NCBI RefSeq assembly: GCF_000321225.1
Contig: NW_004451648.1
Span: 1 to 64,000, forward strand
Direction of reading: 5' to 3'
DNA length: 64,000 nucleotides
Source of the DNA: Odobenus rosmarus divergens
Lineage: Eukaryota; Chordata; Mammalia; Carnivora; Odobenidae
A program made the position numbers and the translations under genes. The notes below the pieces were generated by a model, which saw only the letters and a list, made by a program, of their open reading frames with translations, was not told the origin of the DNA and ran no database searches. Below, in pieces: positions 24,630 to 35,604 of this stretch. Numbering within the stretch: position 1 is the first letter of the stretch; every line of letters starts with the position of its first letter.

Positions 24630-24831
24630 ATTTTGTACATACTGTATCCCAGGCACTGTGCTAAGCATTGTTCATATATTATCTCATATAATTTTTCTAA
24701 CAACTTTGTGAGGCAAGAACTTTCAGACTGCTAGTATAGAGAAGGAAGCTGTGGCTTTCATATCTACTGTAACATGCTAGGAAATGGTGGGCTTAGGCAT
24801 TTGCTTTTCTGATTCTGAGGCCTGTTCTCTT
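24630..24831 (-). repeat. MIR, left part, split by the young L1
   Basis: CCCAGGCACTGTGCTAAGCA and TATCTCATATAATTTTTCTA are antisense MIR. It resumes after the L1 at 27067 (TCTTAACAATATACTGTA to about 27105), so the L1 landed in it. Confidence 0.65.
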
Positions 24832-27066
24832 TTTTTTTTAATTTTTTTTATTTTTTATTGTTATGTTAATCACCATACATTACATCATTAGTTTTTGATG
24901 TAGTGTTCCATGATTCATTGTTTGTGCATAACACCCAGTGCTCCACGCAGAATGTGCCCTCTTTAATACCCATCACCAGGCTAACCCATCCCCACCCCCC
25001 CTCCCCTCTAGAACCCTCAGTTTGTTTTTCAGAGTCCATCATCTCTCATGGTTCGTCTCCCCCTCCAACTTACTCCCCTTCATTCTTCCCCTCCTGCTAT
25101 CTTCTTCTTTTTCTTTATTTTAACATATGTTGCATTATTTGTTTCAGAAGTACAGATCTGTGATTCAACAGTCTTGCACAATTCACAGCGCTCACCATAG
25201 CACATACCCTCCTCCCGAGTGTCTATCACCCAGCCACCCCATCCCTCCCACCCCCCACCACTCCAGCAACACTCAGTTTGTTTCTTGAGATTAAGAATTC
25301 CTCATATCAGTGAGGTCATATGATACATGTCTTTCTCTGATTGACTTATTTCACTCAGCATAACACCCTCCAGTTCCATCCACGTCGTTGCAAATGGCAA
25401 GATCTCATTCCTTTTGATGGCTGCATAATATTCCATTGTGTATATATACCACTCTTCTTTATCCATTCATCTGTCGATGGACATCTTGGCTCTTTCCACA
25501 GTTTGGCTATTGTGGACATTGCTGCTATAAACATTGGGGTGCACGTACCCCTTCGGATCCCTACATTTGTATCTTTGTGTAAATACCAGTAGTGCAATTG
25601 CTGGATCGTATGGTAGCTCTATTTTCAACTGTTTGAGGAACCTCCATACTGTTTTCCAGAGGGGTTGCACCAGCTTGCATTCCCACCAACAGTGTAGGAG
25701 GGTTCCCCTTTCTCCACATCCCCGCCAACATCTGTCGTTTCCTGACTTGTTAATTTTAGCCATTCTGACTGGTGTGAGGTGGTATCTCATTGAGGTTTTG
25801 ATTTGGATTTCCCTGATGCCGAGCGATGTTGAGCACTTTTTCATGTGTCTGTTGGCCATTTGGATGTCTTCTTTGGAAAAATGTCTGTTCATGTCTTCTG
25901 CCCATTTCTTGATTGGATTATTTGTTCTTTGGGTGTTGAGTTTGATAAGTTCTTTATAGATTTTGGATACTAGCCCTTTATCTGATATGTCATTTGCAAA
26001 TATTTTCTCCCATTCTGTTGGTTGTCTTTTGGTTTTGTGGACTGTTTCTTTTGCTGTGCAAAAGCTTTTTATCTTGATGAAATCCCAAGAGTTCATTTTT
26101 GCCCTGGCTTCCCTTGCCTTTGGCGATGTTTCTAGGAAGAAGTTGCTGCGGCTGAGGTCGAAGAGGTTGCTGCCTGTGTTCTCCTTTAGGATTTTGATGG
26201 ACTCCTGTCTCAAGTTTAGGTCTTTCAACCATTTGGAGTCTATTTTTGTGTGTGGTATAAGGAAATGGTCCAGTTTCATTCTTCTGCATGTGGCTGTCCA
26301 ATTTTCCCAACACCATTTGTTGAAGAGACTGTCTTTTTTCCATTGGACATTTTTCCTGCTTTGTCAAAGATAAGTTGACCATAGAGTTGAAGGTCCATTT
26401 CTGGGCTCTCTATTCTGTTCCATTGATCTATGTGTCTGTTTTTGTGCCAGTACCATACTGTCTTGATGATGACAGCTTTGTAATAGAGCTGGAAGTCCGG
26501 AATTGTGATGCCGCCAGCTTTGCTTTTCTTTTTCAAGATTCCTCTGGCTATTCGGGGTCTCTTCTGGTTCCATACAAATTTTAGGATTATTTGTTCCATT
26601 TCTTTGAAAAAGGTGGATGGTATTTTGATGGGGATTGCATTGAATGTGTAGATTGCTCTAGGTAGCATTGACATCTTCACAATGTTTGTTCTTCCAATCC
26701 ATGAGCATGGAACGTTTTTCCATTTCTTTGTGTCTTCTTCAATTTCTTTCATGAGTATTTTATAGTTTTCTGAGTACAGATCCTTTGCCTCTTTGGTTAA
26801 ATTTATTTCTAGGTATCTTATGGTTTTGGGTGCAATTGTAAATGGGATCGACTCCTTGATTTGTCTCTCTTCTGTCTTGTTGTTGGTGTATAGGAATGCC
26901 ACTGATTTCTGTGCATTGATTTTATATCCTGCCACTTTACTGAATTCCTGTATGAGTTCTAGCAGTTTTGGGGTGGAGTCTTTTGGGTTTTCCACATACA
27001 GTATCATATCATCTGCAAAGAGTGAGAGTTTGACTTCCTCTTTGCCGATTTGGATGCCTTTGATGG
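24832..27066 (-). mobile_element. Young 5'-truncated L1 (ORF2 3' half plus 3' UTR)
   Basis: A 2235-bp insertion flanked by a perfect 13-bp TSD GGCCTGTTCTCTT (24819-24831 and 27067-27079). The minus-strand copy ends in a T-rich tract on the plus strand at 24832. It holds the last part of ORF2 from just before the reverse transcriptase FADD motif, then the G-rich 3' UTR seen also at 48972 and 62112. It is inserted within an older MIR. Low divergence and the intact TSD show that it is among the youngest elements here. Confidence 0.95.
25355..27066 (-). pseudogene. L1 ORF2 remnant, frameshifted
   Basis: This is the C-terminal part of LINE-1 ORF2, the reverse transcriptase/endonuclease needed for retrotransposition. 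On the minus strand the fragment begins within the RT domain; FADD lies at 27019-27008. It continues as an open frame of 243 codons (27007-26276). A frameshift near 26280-26340 moves it to a second frame (26279-25467), which carries the C-terminal zinc knuckle CX3CX7HX4C at 25730-25677. A second frameshift near 25590 moves the terminal part to the frame 25597-25355. The N-terminal endonuclease and most of the RT domain are missing through 5' truncation, so the copy is dead. The plus-strand frames opposite it are shadows. Confidence 0.92.
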
Positions 27067-27410
27067 GGCCTGTTCTCTTAACAATATACTGTATTGTACT
27101 GGGGAAGGCCTTTGCTTATTCAATTTATAAGCAGCCCAGACTGGTTAAATCTGCCATAGCATAAACGGTGTATCTATGTGTTTAAACATTGTGCTTGGGT
27201 CTGTAGGTATTACTCATATGTATCTACATTTTAAATCAAACACATGTAATTGATTAAATAAATTCTTCCTGCTTATGGATTTTTTGACCTTTAATCCAGG
27301 TTAAAGTACAGATAATTATAATCAATTAACATTAACTTAATATGTGATTCTGGAATGCCAGTTTTTGAAGTCAATTTAAATATGGGCTTTCCCATCTTAA
27401 ACAATTTGTA

Positions 27411-27608
27411 GTGCCTGGGTGGCTCAGTCAGTTAAGCATCAGCCTCCAGTTCAGGTCATGATCCCAGGGTCCTGGAATCAAGTGCCACACTGGGCTCTTT
27501 GCTCATCAGGGAGTCTGCTTCTCCCCCTGCCCGCCCCCCCAGCTCATTCACTTGTGCTTTCTCTCTCTCTTTCTCACAAAAATAAATAAATAAAATCTTT
27601 TTTTAAAA
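27411..27608 (+). mobile_element. Can-SINE
   Basis: Head GTGCCTGGGTGGCTCAGTCA, C-run in the body, AAATAAATAAATAAAATCTT tail. TSD about ATTTGTAG on both sides. Confidence 0.93.
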
Positions 27609-27974
27609 AATTTTGTAGCACAAAGAGACTCCATGTTCCTGCCTTAAAGAGTATTTTGCCAAATGCAGGAGAAAAATAAAAACAAAACAAAACCTTACTT
27701 TAAAAAAATTAGTTTCTATTTTGAGTTGTTTTGTTAAATTCCTCATTACAATTGTTTTTTTGTTTGTTTTTGTATCTCATAAGAAGGATTGATTGCTATC
27801 TGAGTGGTTGGGTGTGGCTGAAGAGATGATGTACAATATAACATTCTTTCCAGGTTAATTTGCTCTCTTTCTCTATCTCTTCCCCACTTGACTGAAGCGA
27901 CTAACTGAAAGAGTTTTCAAGATAATGGGAAAACTTATTACAAAGGCTCCAAGGGTAGGGGGGGAATGTCTTAT

Positions 27975-28115
27975 GGGGCTATGTGTTTAGAATGTTCCAG
28001 GAATAGTGAGGAGACCATTGTGCCTAAGTGCAGAGGGCAAGGGGAAGGCAGCTCCTGATAAAGTTGGAGAGGTTTGCAGGATGGCTCCTGTAGGCACTGC
28101 AGGCCAAGCCAAAAG
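27975..28115 (-). repeat. L2 fragment
   Basis: AGAATGTTCCAGGAATAGTG, TGCAGAGGGCAAGGGGAAGG and CAGGCCAAGCC fit antisense L2. Confidence 0.4.
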
Positions 28116-28624
28116 TTCACAATACAGAGCTGATGAGTAGCCATGAGTCACAAAGGGCAGGGGCCTTCCATGTGGCCTAGTGTAAGAGAGTACCTCATGA
28201 CCCCCTACTGTTTTACCTTCAAGAAATCAAAAGGGAGAAATTTGGGCCTGAGTTTCTAGAATTTTTGCAGGCAGTTTTAGAAGTCAAAGAATTACTGTTG
28301 AGTTATTTTATAGTGAGATGCCTGACTGGCCTGGCTAAGATACCTTCAATTTCATCTATGGACACATACATGTGGAACTATAAATCTTATGTGCAAGAAA
28401 AAAAAAATCTTATGTGCCAAAAAGAGCCTCTATTCAGAGAGCTTTTTCTGGACATTTAATCCGTCAGTGCTAATGGCACTGAATTGAGCAAACTCATGCT
28501 CATGTAGGAACTAGTTAAACTGCTTTTATTTGGTTTTCCAAAATATTAAAGTTCTCCAAACTGGAATGTCTCCTAAATAGTATTTAAAGGTTTTGTATTT
28601 CATGTTTCAACTCTATAACCTTTA

Positions 28625-28710
28625 TAGAAATAGCTGCTGGAAATACATATGACAAGATTCCTGCTCTCAGGGAGCCCACACTCTATCTACTATGAGAGAA
28701 AGATGGGCAC
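28625..28710 (-). repeat. L2 fragment
   Basis: ATTCCTGCTCTCAGGGAGCC then CACACTCTATCTA, antisense L2. Confidence 0.4.
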
Positions 28711-28839
28711 ACCATTTTTCTAACATAAAGCATGGTAGATTCCCCAGTGGAGACCTGATTCAATTTTTGCTATGGTTGTCATAGGTGGATGTTGATACTT
28801 TTTATCTGTGAAATGTATGGGTTGTATTTGATGATGATG

Positions 28840-29060
28840 TTGATCGCTATCATAATTATCAGGCATTATGCTGGATGCTTTATACAAATTACATGTTTTC
28901 AAAGTAGATGTCTTCCTCCCCCTTCCTTCATTTGGCAGATGAGGAAACTAGGCTTCAGAGAACTGAATTAGCCCAAGGTAAAATAGCTAGTGAGTGGGGT
29001 CCCTGTGATTCCCCCATCAGTGATTTTGGAGCTCTGTACTTCTTGCTCTTCTACAGACCA
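28840..29060 (-). repeat. MIR
   Basis: TTTGGCAGATGAGGAAACTA then AATTAGCCCAAGGTAAAATA are the antisense MIR core. Confidence 0.65.
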
Positions 29061-29199
29061 ACTCCTTAAAGACTAGTTTCTGTGATGTATTTCTGGAATG
29101 AATCAGAGGCAATTTGATAACCACTTTATCACCAACCCTCTAAGGACATTTGCACTGATTTTGTTTTGAATGATCAAACTGTTCTCTAAAATGTGGGCC

Positions 29200-29345
29200 C
29201 TTCTGTATTCACTTACCAAAACTTCACTGAGTGTCTGTGAGTGAAGCATTGTGCCAGTGGAGCTTCAAGGATGACTACACCATTGCCCTTGACTCTGAAG
29301 AACTCGAAGTCCAGAAAGGACACAGGGAATTATGAGGCAGAGTCA
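29200..29345 (-). repeat. L2 fragment
   Basis: CACTGAGTGTCTGTGAGTGA, AGCATTGTGCCAGTGGAGCT, TTGCCCTTGACTCTGAAGAA follow antisense L2 order. Confidence 0.45.
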
Positions 29346-29929
29346 CAAATACTCTTAGGGTAATTTAAAAAAGCCCTCTTCCTGCTTCTCAAGTCCTGTC
29401 TCTCACACTGCTCTACCCACTCTTCCTTCCTCCCCTTGCCCTCTACTCCTTATGGTAGTAGCTTCTCTGGGGTCCCTCACTTTGCACGCCATCTGAGTGA
29501 CCTTGTTCATCCCCACAGCAGTGCGCAGATTCTTCTCTTGAACTTCAAACTAAGCATCTATCCAGACTTGGTTATCCAATATCCAACCCAAGCCTAGTAT
29601 AGATACTAGAATTTTACGCTGAATTTTCAGTATTTCCCCACAAACGGGCTTGATGGACCTTTCACAGTGAGTATTACCATGTACCTATTGTTATTCAAAA
29701 CAGCAACCCTGGACTTACCCCTAGTCTCCTCCCTCCATGTCAACCCCTAACAGTCATTAAGTTAATATTTCTATCACTTTAACACCTGTCATTTTCTCCA
29801 CCTCTGATGTAGTAGAGCCTTAGCTCAGACTTTAACAATCTCTAAATGCCACATTGCAATATTCATCTGAGTTTTCCTAGCTGAAATCTCTACAAATTTA
29901 ACATGTCCATTGCTTCCAGAGTGATCTTC

Positions 29930-30260
29930 CCAAAATGGATATTTGGTCATGACATCCCTTGACTTAAAACCTTTTATTTCCCATTGTTACAGACCTCAGT
30001 AGTGTATACCAAATCTGAACCCAGTTTGATCAAAGCACCTTGTCTCTTGCCAAGCCCTTTCTCACCCTTATTTCTGCTTGTTCAACCAATCACATTTCCC
30101 CTAACATGGTATATTATTTCACACCACTGTGCTTTGGCTCAGACTACTGGTCCATTTGTTGAAATGCCTATCCTACCTCCCTCCTGTCCTTGTCATGGTT
30201 CACCTGGTAAACAGCTCTGCTTTCAGTACCCCGCTGGAGATTCCCTTAAGCTATATGACC
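29930..30260 (+). repeat. L2 fragment
   Basis: CT-rich text with TTGTTGAAATGCCTATCCTA and TCATGGTTCACCTGGTAAAC fits sense L2. The 94-codon frame at 29984-30268 is a by-product. Confidence 0.4.
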
Positions 30261-31577
30261 TTTTCTAGGGTGGAGGAATGAATAAATAACCACAAAGAAG
30301 AGAGAATAAGTCCGCTATGACAAATTTCAAAAATTACCACAATATCAAAGTAGACTTTAGAACAGGAAATATCAGAAATGAAGAATTAATATTATTTAAA
30401 GACGAGTCAATTTACGAAGATACATAACAATTCTAAATATGAATAAACCTAACAAATAACCTTCAAAATACAAGAAGAAAAATTGATAGAATTGAAAGGA
30501 TAAATACAAGTCCATAATTATAGTTGGAACATTTAACACTCTGCCTTCAGAAACTGATATAACTGGTAGGAAAGAAATAAGTAGGGATATAGAAGACCTA
30601 AATAACACTATACTCCAACTGGACCTAACTAATTTTTGGAACACTCAGCCACTGACAGAATGTATATTCTTTTCAAGTACATGCGGAAAATTCACCAGGA
30701 TACACCTTATTCTGGGCCATAAAACAAACCTAAATGAATTTAAAAGAACTGAAATCATACAAAGCATGTTCTCTGATCATAACAGAATTAAACTATAAAT
30801 CATTTAAAGAAAGATACCTGTAAAATCCCCTAAACATTTGGGAAGTAAACAACTCATGGATTATAAGGGAAACTAGAAAATATTTTGAACTAAATGAAAA
30901 TGAAAATTCAACTTATAAAAGTTGTAGGGTACAGCTAAAGCAGTGCTTAGAGGGAAACTTATAGCAAAACAGGATTATATCAAAAGAGAAAGGTTTCAAT
31001 TTAGTGATACAAATTTCTACTTTAAAAAACTAGAATTTAAAGAGCAAATTAAATCCAAAGTAAGCAGAAGGATACAAAGGAACTAGAATAACTAAAACAA
31101 TTTTGAAATAGAAGAACAAAGTTGGAGGACTTATCAAGATTTGATGAGTCTGATATCTGATTTCAAGATTTACTATAAAGCTCTAGGAACCAAGACAGCA
31201 TAGTATTCACAAAAGAATAGACACAGAGATTAATAACATAGAATGGAGAGTCTAGAAATATACCAATTCATTTGTGGCCAATTGCTTTTTGGCAAAGGTG
31301 CAAAGCAAATTCAATGGAAAAAGGATGGTCTTTTCAACAAATGGTGCTGGAATGGTTGGGCATTCACATGCAAGAAAATAGACCTCAACTTTTACCTGAC
31401 ATCTTACACAAAAATTAAAATTAAAATGGATTAGTGAACAAAATAAAAAAATTATAAGACTTTTAGGAGAAAACATAGAAAATAATCTTTGTGACCTTAT
31501 GTTTGGCACAGAAGAAATATTTGTAAAAGAAGATACAAGAATACAGATACAGAAGCAATGTTTATAAAAGAAAAAGG

Positions 31578-31797
31578 TGGGGCACCTGGGCACCTCAGAC
31601 TGGGTGGCTCAGTCATCTAGGCATCTGACTGGCTCAGGTCATGATCTCAGGGTCTTGGGATCAAGCCCTGCATCAGGCAAACTGCTCAGCAGGGAGTCTG
31701 CTTGTCTCTCTCCCTCTTCTTCTGTCCCTCCCCTTGCTTGTGCTCTCTCAAATAAATAAATAAATAAATAAATTAATTAATTAAATAAGATCTTAAA
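31578..31797 (+). mobile_element. Can-SINE with duplicated head
   Basis: GGGGCACCTGGGCACCTCAG is followed by GACTGGGTGGCTCAGTCATC, so part of the head is repeated. The tail has grown into (AAAT)n at 31751-31792. Inside an old L1. Confidence 0.9.
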
Positions 31798-31940
31798 AAG
31801 ATAAATTGCATTTTTTCCAAATTAAAAGTTTTACCTCTGAAAAACACAATGTTAAGAGAATAGAAAGACAAGCCACGGATTGGCAGAAGGTATTTACAAA
31901 TCACATATTTGACAGGAGTATATAAGACTCCCAAGACTCC

Positions 31941-32158
31941 TGGAGCACCTGGGTGGCACAGTCAGTTAAGTGTCTGACTCTTGGTTTTGGCTCAGGCCTC
32001 AGGTCTGATCTCAGGGTCCTGAGATCCAGCCCCCTGTTGATTCAGACTCTGGCTCAGGAAGGAGTCTGCTTGGGTTTCTCTCTCCTTCTCCCTCTGCCCC
32101 TTCCCCCCCCACTCCCCTTCCCCCCCACCTCTAAAATAAATAAGTAAATCTTTTTAAA
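31941..32158 (+). mobile_element. Can-SINE
   Basis: Perfect 17-bp TSD AAGACTCCCAAGACTCC at 31924-31940 and 32159-32175. The head has GTGGCACAG, and a partial duplication (GGCTCAGGCCTCAGGTCTGA) lies in the body. Inside an old L1. Confidence 0.95.
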
Positions 32159-33163
32159 AAGACTCCCAAGACTCCCAAAAAGAAAAGCAACAACTGAATT
32201 AAAAAATAGGCAATTTGAACATTTTACTAAAGAAGATAATAGCAAATAAACACATGAAAAGATGTTCAACATTGTTAGTTATTAAGGAAATTCTAATTAA
32301 AATCACAACGAGTTATCTCTATACACCTATTGGTGTATAGCTAGAAAACAAAATTTTTAAAACCTGACATAACCAAGTGCTAGGGCACTTAGGCATATAG
32401 GGCATATAGGGCAATTAGAACTCTTATATGTTGGTAATGGGAATGCAAAATGTTATAACCACAACAGAAAAAGTTCAGCAGTTCCTTATAAAATTAAGTA
32501 TATAATCCTTAGAATCCACTAATCCCAGTCTCCAGTATTTACCTGAGAAATGAAAAACACGTTTATAAAAAATACATGTATGCAAATAATATACAGCTTA
32601 AGTTATACAGATGAATAAAGTTATAGGGACATTCCAAATAGTGAATAGATAAATAAACTCTGGTATGTCCATACAATGGCACACTATTCAGGAACAAAAA
32701 GGAACAAACTCCTCATATATGCAAATGCATGAATGAATCAGATAAATTATGCCAAATGAAAGAAGCAAGATTCAAAAAACTATATATGATTCCTTTATAT
32801 GACATTCTGGAAACATCAAAATAATAGAGACAAAACAAGTCTGTGATTGCCTGGGGCTGTTGGTTAGATGAGGGGACTTAGTGCAGTGGAGTCCAAGGGA
32901 AACTTTGGGGTGATGGAAATTGGGGTGATTGGAGTAGTGATTATACAAAGGCATGCATTTGTCAAAACTCCTAGGACTATGGACTTAAAAATGGATGAAT
33001 TTTCACTTCACACCCATTAAGATGGCCACCATCTAAGATAATAAGTGTTGACAAGGATGTGGATAAATTGAAACCCTTGTGCATTATCGGTGGGAATGTA
33101 AGATGCTGCAGCTGCTATGGAAAACAAAATAGACGTTCCTCAAAATATTAAAAATAGAACTAC

Positions 33164-33360
33164 TGGGGCCCCTGGGTGCCTCAGTTGGTTAAGTGACTGA
33201 CTTGATCCGGCTCAAGTCATGATCTCAGAATGGTGAGATGAGCCTCACGTGGGGCTCCACTCAGCCCAGAGTCTGCTTGAGATTCTCTATCTCTCCCTCT
33301 ACCCCTCCCCCTGCTCATGTGTGCTGTCTAAAAATAAAGAAAATCTTAAAAAAAAAAAAG
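33164..33360 (+). mobile_element. Can-SINE
   Basis: GGGGCCCCTGGGTGCCTCAG head, short CT body, AAAATAAAGAAAATCTT tail. Inside an old L1. Confidence 0.9.
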
Positions 33361-33611
33361 AAATATCATATTATCCAGTAATCCCACTTCTGGGTATGTA
33401 AATCCAGAAGAATTGAAAGCAGGATCTCAAAGAGATATTTGTATACCCATGTTCATTGCAGCATTATTCACAATAGCCAACAGGTGGAAGCAACCCAAAT
33501 GCCCATAAACTGATGAATGTATATAGAAAATGTAATATGAAATATTATTCGGCCTTTAAAAAGAATGAAATCCTGTTATAAGCCACAACATGGACAAACC
33601 TTGGACATTAT

Positions 33612-33820
33612 TTTTTTTAAAGATTTATTTATTTATTTATTTATTTATTTATTTGAGAGAGAGAATGAGATGGAGAGAGAGAGAGCATGAGATGGGGGAG
33701 GGTCAGAGGGAGAAGCAGACTCCCTGCTGAGCAGGGAGCCTGATGTGGGACTTGATCCTGGGACTCCAGGATCATGACCTGAGCCAAAGGTGCTTAACCA
33801 ACTGAGCCACCCAGGCGCCC
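33612..33820 (-). mobile_element. Can-SINE, antisense
   Basis: TSD AAACCTTGGACATTAT / AAACCTTGAACGTTAT at 33596-33611 and 33821-33836. The tail is an expanded (TTTA)n at 33622-33654. Inside an old L1. Confidence 0.95.
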
Positions 33821-34179
33821 AAACCTTGAACGTTATGATAAGTGAAATAAGGCAGTCACAAAAAGGCAAATAATTTATGATTCTATTTATTTGAGATATC
33901 TAAAGTAGCTAAACTCATAGAAACAGAAAGTAGAAGTATGGCTGCCAGAAGCTGAGGAGAGGGGTAGGTCGGGAATTGCTTTTCAATGAGTATAGAATTT
34001 CAGTTTTGCAAGATGAAAAAAATCCTAGAGATCTGTTGAATGACAACGTAAGTACAGTTAACACTACTGAAATGTACATGTAATAATGGTTAAAATTTAA
34101 ATTTTATGTTTTTTATACAATTTTTTTAAAAGGGGAGTAAATCTTACTTCATATAAATTAATATCTCAGCAAGTGTAAC

Positions 34180-34960
34180 TTTTTCTTTTGAGACTGAAAA
34201 ATTTCTGCACTTTACAGAAAAAGCAACAGCAATCAATTAGCCCAAAATGAACCTCCGAATCCGTCTCATTCCAGGGCATTCTCCCCTCTCTTGCTGGCTT
34301 TAGGATCTCTCCACCATCTCACAGCTTCAGAATCCTGAAGCTCTCCCACAGGAAGGCAGGTCAGGCAGGACGCCCCTGGTATAAGCCTTCTGTACAAGGA
34401 AAGCAGGAGAAACATGGTCATGGCGAATTGGTCTACTTGGGGCAGGAACACGCGGGAATGATGGCAAACGGTCGGAACTCTGTGGGAGATGCTTCCGCAC
34501 AACTGACAAGACGAAGGTGTCAGTTCTGCCGCTTGTGCGCTGGCCATCCTCCAGGCTGCAGCACCTTCTCCATCAAGTTGAAGCCGACCAGCTCTTTGCT
34601 CTCATTTTCCGCAACGGCGAAGGAGCTGAGAAGGTCCACGTGGCCCAGGTAGGAGCAGGAGTTGCGAAGCTGGTTTGCCAGCCCCTCCCGCTGGGTGGTG
34701 TCGGCGTGGCACCTGCTGGAGCCCTTGGATGCAAGTGTTGCCCCTGGCTTTGGAGAGTGTAGGGGTCGATCATCTCGAAGCTTTCCCTCTGCTCCTGGGT
34801 CAGAGGCCACAGGACAAAGAAGGAGCGGCTCTAGATTTTCACGCGGGAGAGGGGCCATGGCACAGAACCCAACAAACTTAATCTTTTTAAAAAAATGACC
34901 AAAAGTCTTCATTTGAAAAATTCTTGTTCTTTGCATTATAACTTTATAACTCTTCATACC
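34180..34960 (-). pseudogene. Possible processed pseudogene, parent not identified
   Basis: A GC-rich block (about 34240-34870) with many CpGs sits abruptly in AT-rich intergenic DNA between an L1 and an LTR. On the minus strand one frame is open for 145 codons (34957-34520), and neighbouring stretches are open in other frames (34547-34266, 34773-34573), a pattern that fits an old coding sequence broken by frameshifts. A run of T on the plus strand near 34180 could be the poly(A) end of a minus-strand retrocopy. No introns are visible. I do not recognise the protein in any frame, so both function and parent are unknown. An alternative is a decayed CpG island or an unlisted repeat. Confidence 0.35.
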
Positions 34961-34974
34961 AAAAGGTGAAGTCT

Positions 34975-35600
34975 ATGTTTCCACCTTTTGGATCTAGTCT
35001 TAGTTGGGTGACTTGGTTTGGCGAATAAAATGTGGCAGGAGTAATGGTGTGCCTAGACCTTGTGAAAAGATCCATTGAGCCATATTAAAAGTGTTAAGAG
35101 TTTATTTGAGCAAAAATTGATTTGAATCAGGCAACACCAGATCAGAAATGGTTAGGGACACTTCCACGCACAGGAGTATAGGGGAGCTGCCGAGGGAGAG
35201 GCTTTTATAGAGAAAAGGAGGAAACAAAGTAAGAAAATGGTTGATTTGAGGTAGCTTAAGACCTAGTTGGCTATGACTGGTTGTCCTTAGGGAGGGTTTT
35301 GATTTCATAACCTTGAGGTGTTTACAGGCTTAGATTTTGGTTTACTTACATAGGCCTACACAGCTTTAGAGCCATCTCAGTCTAATGGGCTCCTTGTTTA
35401 ATTAATTTAACGGCCTCAAGAAAACTTGCATCCCTGACTAGAGACAAATGAGGGAGGCCAGGTGAGATCAGAACTGTCCAGGCGAGCCTGAACTGCCTGT
35501 CGACCCACAAAATCATGAGCTATGTAAGTATTTGTTGTTTTAAGCCACCAAGTCATGGGGTGGTTTATTAGATACCATTAACAACCAACTGAAAGAAGTT
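34975..35600 (+). mobile_element. Older LTR-like element split by the ERV1-like LTR
   Basis: The left part (34975-35060) has ACTTGGTTTGGCGAATAAAA and the right part (35481-35600) has GTTGTTTTAAGCCACCAAGT then GGGGTGGTTTATTA, which read as the start and end of one old LTR-like repeat. Much of its middle seems lost. Confidence 0.4.
35061..35480 (-). mobile_element. ERV1-like solo LTR
   Basis: Read on the minus strand, a 420-bp element with TG...CA ends, a TATA-like TATAAAAGC (plus strand GCTTTTATAG at 35211-35220), and AATAAAC (plus-strand GTTTATT at 35100-35106) just before the 3' end. Text resembles class I retroviral LTRs. No gag, pol or env sequence is attached. TSD not clear. Confidence 0.6.
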
Positions 35601-35604
35601 TTTA

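Larger units (their letters stand above)
27110..29925. other. Intergenic with scattered L2 and MIR
   Basis: Outside the listed repeats the stretches 27620-27970, 28120-28620 and 29350-29925 show nothing identifiable. Confidence 0.5.
30290..32995 (+). mobile_element. Old L1M, internally deleted, carrying two Can-SINEs
   Basis: Sense L1 ORF2 text, with an endonuclease/RT junction-like part at 30660-31100. It then jumps to the ORF2 3' part (31120 onward, around TTTCAAGATTTACTATAAAGC), implying an internal deletion near 31100. The 3' end reaches about 32995. Two Can-SINEs (31578 and 31941) interrupt it. Many stops; not functional. Confidence 0.8.
33003..34140 (+). mobile_element. Second old L1, ORF2 3' end to 3' UTR
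   Basis: Starts again in the ORF2 3' part (CACACCCATTAAGATGGCCA) directly after the previous L1 ends, so it is a separate copy in the same orientation. Interrupted by Can-SINEs at 33164 and 33612. It ends in an A/T-rich tract near 34130. Confidence 0.8.

Noticed and set aside
25534..26584. Plus-strand open frames of 141, 136 and 69 codons
   Set aside because: They lie opposite the L1 ORF2 remnant on the minus strand and are shadows of it.
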